Shown: piece by piece, positions 60,108-64,000 of the stretch | How positions within the stretch are numbered: position 1 is the first letter of the stretch | Layout: each line of letters opens with the position of its first letter | Assembly (NCBI RefSeq): GCF_900113485.1 | Contig: NZ_FOPM01000007.1 | Coordinates: 160,428-224,427, forward strand | DNA length: 64,000 bases | Origin: Methylobacterium gossipiicola | GTDB taxonomy: Bacteria > Pseudomonadota > Alphaproteobacteria > Rhizobiales > Beijerinckiaceae | Reading direction: 5' to 3' | Notes under the pieces: generated by a model | What the model saw: only the letters and a program-made list of their open reading frames with translations | Databases searched by the model: none | Told to the model about the DNA's origin: nothing | Translations under genes and position numbers: made by a program

Positions 60108-61144
60108 GCGAGACAATATCCTATAAGGCTCTGGGCGAGCCCTTCCTCGCGGCGCTCGAAGCCCTCGCGATTGCGCCGCATGGCGGCTGGTGGGCGGACG
60201 TCCTCGCCGATCCGGACCTGCTGCTGGCAGTGCGCGACCGCTCGCTCAACGTCTATTACCGTGGCGCATCGCTCTTCCGGATCACCCCGGCGGGCGCGGG
60301 CGTCTCGGCTGAGACGCACGTGAAGTACCTCGTGCGCCAGCGTCAGACGCTGACCCGGCTCGGCCAGGACGGCAGCTTCGCGCTGGACCCAGGAACGGCG
60401 GTGTGGACGCGCTACGAGGGGCCCGGCACGCTGGCCGAGATGAAGCGGGCCGCTGCCGCACTCTCCGGCCTGGAGAAGGCGGGCGTGCACGCGCTGGTGA
60501 AGGCTAGCCCGAACGTCGTCGATGTCGAGATCGCGCTCACCGGCGCACCGATGGAGGCTGCGCCCACCGAGCGGGAGGGCGCAGAGGCAGACGCCATGCT
60601 CCTGGCACCGGACAATGAAGCCTCGGCAACTCCAACTCCGGCTCAGACCCGCCAGGACCGGCTCGATGCCGCGAGCCTGGAGGAACGGGGCGCGGCCGAC
60701 GAGGCGTGGCTGGTGTTCCACGAGGCTAAGCTGGCTGCGAACCCGAGCCTTCGTTCGAGGACCACCCCGGCGATCGTCACGCAACTCGCGCGCTACCGCG
60801 CGACGTTGACGGAGCAGGCGGACCGGCTGGCAGAGAGCTACCCGGCCCTGTGCCGCGACCTCGTCCGCCTCGATGCCCTGCGCGGGACGGTGCGTGCCGC
60901 CCGCGGCCTCGCCGCCGTGCCGACCCTTGATCCACTCGTGGACGAGGTTGCCCGCGGCGCGCGCCGGCTCCGGGTCGACACCGAGCCGCGTCTCGTGGTG
61001 TTCGGCTTCGATGCCGATCAGCGTGACGGCGCACTGAAAGCGGTGATCGACGAACTGCGCGGCCAGCACAGGCTACAGGTCTATGCGGTCGGCCGGCCCA
61101 GCGGGCGCACGACGGCTGCCTTCCGCCCCACCGACGCGGCCTAA
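60104..61144 (+). CDS. Unknown partner of the MBL-fold protein
   Basis: 346 residues from ATG 60104, which overlaps the MBL gene stop. The N-terminal half (SETISYKALGEPFLAALEAL, LNVYYRGASLFRITPAGAGV) contains an aromatic-rich beta segment. The linker near 160-190 is Ala/Thr/Pro-rich. The C-terminal half is helical (LEERGAADEAWLVFHEAKLA) and ends in a possible Rossmann-like strand pattern (RLVVFGFDADQRDGALKAVI). No motif for nuclease or transferase. Given the coupling, a substrate-recognition or regulatory role for the MBL enzyme is likely. Confidence 0.6.
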   Translation: MSETISYKALGEPFLAALEALAIAPHGGWWADVLADPDLLLAVRDRSLNVYYRGASLFRITPAGAGVSAETHVKYLVRQRQTLTRLGQDGSFALDPGTAVWTRYEGPGTLAEMKRAAAALSGLEKAGVHALVKASPNVVDVEIALTGAPMEAAPTEREGAEADAMLLAPDNEASATPTPAQTRQDRLDAASLEERGAADEAWLVFHEAKLAANPSLRSRTTPAIVTQLARYRATLTEQADRLAESYPALCRDLVRLDALRGTVRAARGLAAVPTLDPLVDEVARGARRLRVDTEPRLVVFGFDADQRDGALKAVIDELRGQHRLQVYAVGRPSGRTTAAFRPTDAA

Positions 61145-61273
61145 CGGCACCCGCCCAGGTAGGGTGCGACCGCCGGCCGCGGCAGGAATCTGCGTCCGGC
61201 GGTAAAATCCAAGGGGGGTCAACGGGAATACATATCCTCGGCTCTGCCGGAGCCTCCGCGAGACCCCTTCGTC

Positions 61274-61735
61274 ATGTCCAGCCCGCTTCTTTTCCTCGCC
61301 CCGAGCCGGAGCGCGTCGAGGCTTCGCCAGCAGACACACACTACCTCGATCGCCCTGCGTCTCGGCGCGCTGCTCACCCTCGTCCTGATCGCCGCGCCCG
61401 TTCACGCCGAATCGCCATTCGAGGGACGCTACCAGGGTCGCGGCGAAGGCCGGCTCAATCTGCAGGTGTTCGACCTTGGAGACGGCAGCGGCACCCACTT
61501 CGTCATTGCCGAAACGGCGATCCCAAATGAATGCACCGGAGAGCTGCGCGGTCTCGCCAAGTCCGGTGGCGCCGGGGTGCTGCTGTTGACCCGCAAGGAT
61601 AGTGACTCGGAGAAGATCTGCACTCTGACGCTGTGCCTCAGCTCCGACCGTAAACGCGTGCGGATGGAGGAGAAGAACTGCGGCGACTTCCACGGGACGT
61701 CCTGCGCCTTCGACGGCGCGATGACCCGCCGCTGA
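61274..61735 (+). CDS. Secreted hypothetical protein
   Basis: 153 residues. After a 25-residue charged start comes a signal peptide core (IALRLGALLTLVLIAAPVHA), then a mature domain of about 105 residues: FEGRYQGRGEGRLNLQVFDL, GTHFVIAETAIPNECTGEL, four to five Cys, and CTLTLCLSSDRKRVRMEEKN. It resembles small lipocalin- or beta-barrel-like periplasmic proteins. No family recognised. The shorter start inside the signal region cannot be excluded. Confidence 0.6.
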   Translation: MSSPLLFLAPSRSASRLRQQTHTTSIALRLGALLTLVLIAAPVHAESPFEGRYQGRGEGRLNLQVFDLGDGSGTHFVIAETAIPNECTGELRGLAKSGGAGVLLLTRKDSDSEKICTLTLCLSSDRKRVRMEEKNCGDFHGTSCAFDGAMTRR

Positions 61736-61814
61736 TTTCTCCCTGCTGCGGCCGGGCACCTCTGCGCGCCCGGTTCCCTTCCCCGCACCTCTCCACCTCC
61801 GACGGATCCCCCTC

Positions 61815-62294
61815 ATGATGCGCGCGATGCTGCCGCTCGTCCTGCTGGCCGCCAACCCGGCCCAGGCGAACCCGCCGGTCGACGAGACCAAGTCCGGCGC
61901 CTGCCTCGAACTCAAGCTCGACGGCCGGCTCGCCCCCTGCAACGGCGACTTCCGCTTCGTCGATGACGGCCGAGGCGAGATCAGCTTCGTCACGGGCTAC
62001 GGTGATGGCCGGGGCACCCCGAAGACCGTGCTAGCGCTGTTCACCGCCCAGGCGCCCGACATGGAGAACGCCTACGGTTACGCTCTGCGCCTGACGAACG
62101 TGACGCTGATGACCTACGACAAACCAGACAGCCAGCGGATGTGGAAGGCCGCCGGCCTGTGCTTCATGGTCAAGCCGAACCCGGTGCGCGCCGGCGCGAA
62201 GGCGGTGCGGCAGGACATCGTGGTGATGTGCTCAGCCACCCTGGCTGAACCGGGCGCGCCCGTAGGGCGGGTCGACTGGAAGTTCGTGTTCTGA
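61815..62294 (+). CDS. Secreted hypothetical protein
   Basis: 159 residues with a short signal peptide (MRAMLPLVLLAANPAQA) and a mature domain starting NPPVDETKSGACLELKLDGR. Cys pairs (CLE...APCNGD; CFMVKP...VMCSATL) suggest disulfides, consistent with periplasmic location. The fold appears beta-rich (FRFVDDGRGEISFVTGYGDG). No family known. It is 79 bases after the previous secreted protein and may share its transcript. Confidence 0.6.
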   Translation: MMRAMLPLVLLAANPAQANPPVDETKSGACLELKLDGRLAPCNGDFRFVDDGRGEISFVTGYGDGRGTPKTVLALFTAQAPDMENAYGYALRLTNVTLMTYDKPDSQRMWKAAGLCFMVKPNPVRAGAKAVRQDIVVMCSATLAEPGAPVGRVDWKFVF

Positions 62295-62306
62295 CGGGGC
62301 AGCACC

Positions 62307-62774
62307 ATGAGGACGACTTCCGCGGACCCGGACGCAGACGTTCCCGGTCCGGATGCCCCTCCCGGTGAGCTGCTCGAGCCGAGCGTCGGCATCTTCTGGG
62401 GCGTGCCGGACGGCGGACGCATCGTGCTGGTCACCGACCACACGGCGATGACCGAGGCGGAAATCTACGGCGACTGCCTCACCCACCCGCGCGGGCACCA
62501 CGAGGTCTGGGAAGCATGGCGCAAGCTCGGAGCCACGGCGCTGCGCCGCCGTGGCCTGCCGCCGGCCATCGTGAATCACGAGTACGAGACGTTCCCACGC
62601 GGGCGGGTGGTCTACATGCGCGGACCGGCGTTTTTCACCCTCTACGCCGACCGGCACCTACAACGGCCGGAGACGATCGCAGACATCCTCCGGCTGTTCG
62701 GCCTCGCCAGCGAGCGACACGCGGTGCGCTCAGACCCGCATTACCGCACGCGGAACGGAGGACAGTTCACATGA
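62307..62774 (+). CDS. Hypothetical protein
   Basis: 155 residues from ATG 62307 with GGGGCAG 5 bases upstream. The central block EAEIYGDCLTHPRGHHEVWE and AWRKLGATALRRRGLPPAIV, NHEYETFPRGRVVYM is striking and looks like a compact alpha/beta fold that I have seen as a recurring unknown protein in Methylobacterium-type genomes (recollection). Its stop overlaps the next start (ATGA). A toxin- or antitoxin-like role with the following nucleotidyltransferase-like gene is possible but unproven. Confidence 0.6.
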   Translation: MRTTSADPDADVPGPDAPPGELLEPSVGIFWGVPDGGRIVLVTDHTAMTEAEIYGDCLTHPRGHHEVWEAWRKLGATALRRRGLPPAIVNHEYETFPRGRVVYMRGPAFFTLYADRHLQRPETIADILRLFGLASERHAVRSDPHYRTRNGGQFT

Positions 62775-63475
62775 CCGGCAGCTCGGCAGACATTGAGGCG
62801 CTACTGGTCGACGTCAACGACATAAGCAACCCGACGCCCGGCATGCTGCCGGCGATCTTCCGCGACATCATCGGGCGGCTCGACGCGGCTGGTCTCGGCT
62901 ACGCCGTGGTCGGCCGCATCGCCCTAGCGCTACACGAGCAGGCCCGCTTCGTGCGCGAAATCGAGATCGTTGTGGGCGGCGACGCAGACGAACACGATCG
63001 CATCGCCGCCCTAGCACGAGCAACTCAGGCACGATTCGCGGCACACATGGACCCGCGATTGTGCCGACTCCACATCGTCCTGACGGTGAGACCCAGCACC
63101 TGTGCCGCCGAAACGCAGCTGCTGGCGGACGCGGTCACGTGCCAGTGGTTCGGTGTCCAGGCGCGGCTAGCGAGCGCCGAGTACCTGCTTTGGCTGTGGT
63201 GTCGGTCCGACAGCCTCGACCATGCGGTAGACGCGTCAGCGCTGATCAAGGGGGGCGCTGTCGACCTCTACTCCGTACGGGGTCTGCTGCGCACGACGGA
63301 CGACGTCGAGGAAAGCGGTCAGCGGCGACTGCGGCTGGCAATCGGCGACGCGGTCCTGTCGGCGACGTCCTCGTTCAGCAGGTTCATGGCGGAGCGGAGT
63401 GTCCTCCTCGACCCAAACCGCGTGCCGATCTGGCGCCTGCGCCAAGCGGAGGCCGCAGACCGCGACGATCGCTGA
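62771..63475 (+). CDS. Nucleotidyltransferase-like protein
   Basis: 234 residues from ATG 62771 overlapping the previous stop. The segment IFRDIIGRLDAAGLGYAVVG and GRIALALHEQARFVREIEIV is like the nucleotidyltransferase fold (the GS motif is replaced by GR, and the paired acid would be Glu in EIEIVV). Then LASAEYLLWLWCRSD follows, as in DUF6036/MNT-type proteins. Because the Gly-Ser signature is missing, catalysis is doubtful. It may be an antitoxin-like nucleotidyltransferase paired with the gene above. Confidence 0.5.
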   Translation: MTGSSADIEALLVDVNDISNPTPGMLPAIFRDIIGRLDAAGLGYAVVGRIALALHEQARFVREIEIVVGGDADEHDRIAALARATQARFAAHMDPRLCRLHIVLTVRPSTCAAETQLLADAVTCQWFGVQARLASAEYLLWLWCRSDSLDHAVDASALIKGGAVDLYSVRGLLRTTDDVEESGQRRLRLAIGDAVLSATSSFSRFMAERSVLLDPNRVPIWRLRQAEAADRDDR

Positions 63476-63936
63476 GAGCACAGTGGTCCGCTGGGCCGCA
63501 ACCCCGGAGCGCTCTGGAGGACGACCGCGTCCACGGCTGCCCGGCGGGTGTCGCGACGACTACATTACAGCGAAAATTGTCCCAGCTGGCAGCAGAGACG
63601 TTGGGCCAGAGGCCCAAACCAACAGCCTGCGAGACCCGACCGGTGAGCACCAGCGTACCTCAGACAGGCGGACAAGTGATCCCTACCTCCGGCGCATCCA
63701 GCATGCCCAATGCCAACATGTCCCCGAGCACGTTGGAAGGTGACCTCACCACCAGCTATCGGGACGGCGGGACACTGCTCAGCATAGCGCTCCTAACCTC
63801 CGCCAACGCTGTCGGGGGGAGCCGTGACACCGCGTCGGGGGAGGAAGCTAGCCACGACAGCACAGCGGCTACGTCCATCCGCTCCGAGGGCGCGAATCCT
63901 TTCAAGTGGCCAGCTGCCGGTTTGGTGGACACCATC
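63476..63936. other. Gene-free stretch up to the IS3-type element
   Basis: No confident gene. A small inverted repeat TTGGGCC-AGA-GGCCCAA lies at 63601-63617. The last bases (about 63912-63933, with GGTTTGGTGGACACC) look like the terminal repeat of the insertion sequence that follows, so the element boundary is probably there. Confidence 0.4.
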
Positions 63937-64000
63937 CTAAGCTAACTGGGCACGGTTTTCGAACTCGACAGGGCTGAGATAGCCTAAGGTCGAGTGCCGC
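63937..64000 (-). mobile_element. IS3-family transposase, C-terminal end (partial)
   Basis: On the minus strand the window edge enters the 3' end of a transposase gene: RHSTLGYLSPVEFE then NRAQLA and a TAG stop at 63937-63939. The R-H-S-x-L-G-Y-x-S-P-x-x-F motif is the C-terminal signature of IS3-family OrfB (DDE) proteins. The rest is outside the window. Confidence 0.85.

Overview
The window looks like accessory DNA from a high-GC alphaproteobacterium. The likeliest source is a Methylobacterium/Methylorubrum-type member of the Rhizobiales, inferred from a GapR-type protein, a CtrA-like output domain, an alphaproteobacterial sulfite dehydrogenase module and the overall codon and GC style. I ran no searches; family names come from recognising motifs. 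Almost nothing here looks like core genome. The window reads as three integrative elements stacked at the 3' end of a tRNA-Gln(TTG) gene. A 45-bp tRNA-Gln 3' fragment lies at 15282-15326 and a 20-bp piece of the same 3' end at 56518-56537. A tyrosine recombinase gene lies close to each.

Element 1 (left edge to about 15.3 kb) is the early half of a temperate phage. Left-going genes encode GapR-like, Gp49-like and small proteins. Next come a divergent YdaS/Cro-like gene and a CI-like S24 repressor with a paired operator, then a secreted AT-rich cargo gene and a terminator. A second operator pair sits on the promoter of a long right-going operon. That operon encodes small phage proteins, a YqaJ recombinase, its usual partner, a DEDD exonuclease with a DUF3820 tail, a CtrA-like winged helix protein, a DUF3268 zinc-ribbon protein, a C5-cytosine methyltransferase with eight internal repeats, an ASCH-like protein, Gp37/Gp68, DUF4031, an excisionase-like protein and an integrase.

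Element 2 (about 15.3-56.5 kb) looks like a mobilisable island: integrase, ParA/RHH partition pair and a large MobA/MobL-type relaxase, with no conjugation pore genes seen. Its first cargo block (18.2-29.7 kb) is a sulfite-stress module: two ECF sigma/anti-sigma pairs, sorAB, a YVTN propeller protein, DUF305, a LysR regulator, a second sulfite oxidase-like enzyme, a YeiH exporter, a pentapeptide protein and a Crp/Fnr regulator. Next is an unusual exonuclease VII-like trio (two XseA-like proteins and one XseB-like protein), the partition/relaxase region, and an Xer-like recombinase with palindromic repeats. The right end is a defence and peptide island. It holds a TrlF-like PHP/ATPase, then a RiPP cluster (60-residue precursor, radical SAM/SPASM enzyme fused to an HExxH domain, UPF0489 peptide arginase-like protein, GNAT, GT2 glycosyltransferase), then a McrBC-type restriction system.

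Element 3 (56.5 kb onward) starts with its own integrase. It then has an XRE regulator, an MBL-fold hydrolase coupled to an unknown protein, two secreted proteins, a nucleotidyltransferase-like gene and, at the right edge, the end of an IS3-family transposase. The strongest candidates for something undescribed are the RiPP cluster at 47.0-52.0 kb and the exonuclease VII-like trio at 30.2-33.0 kb.
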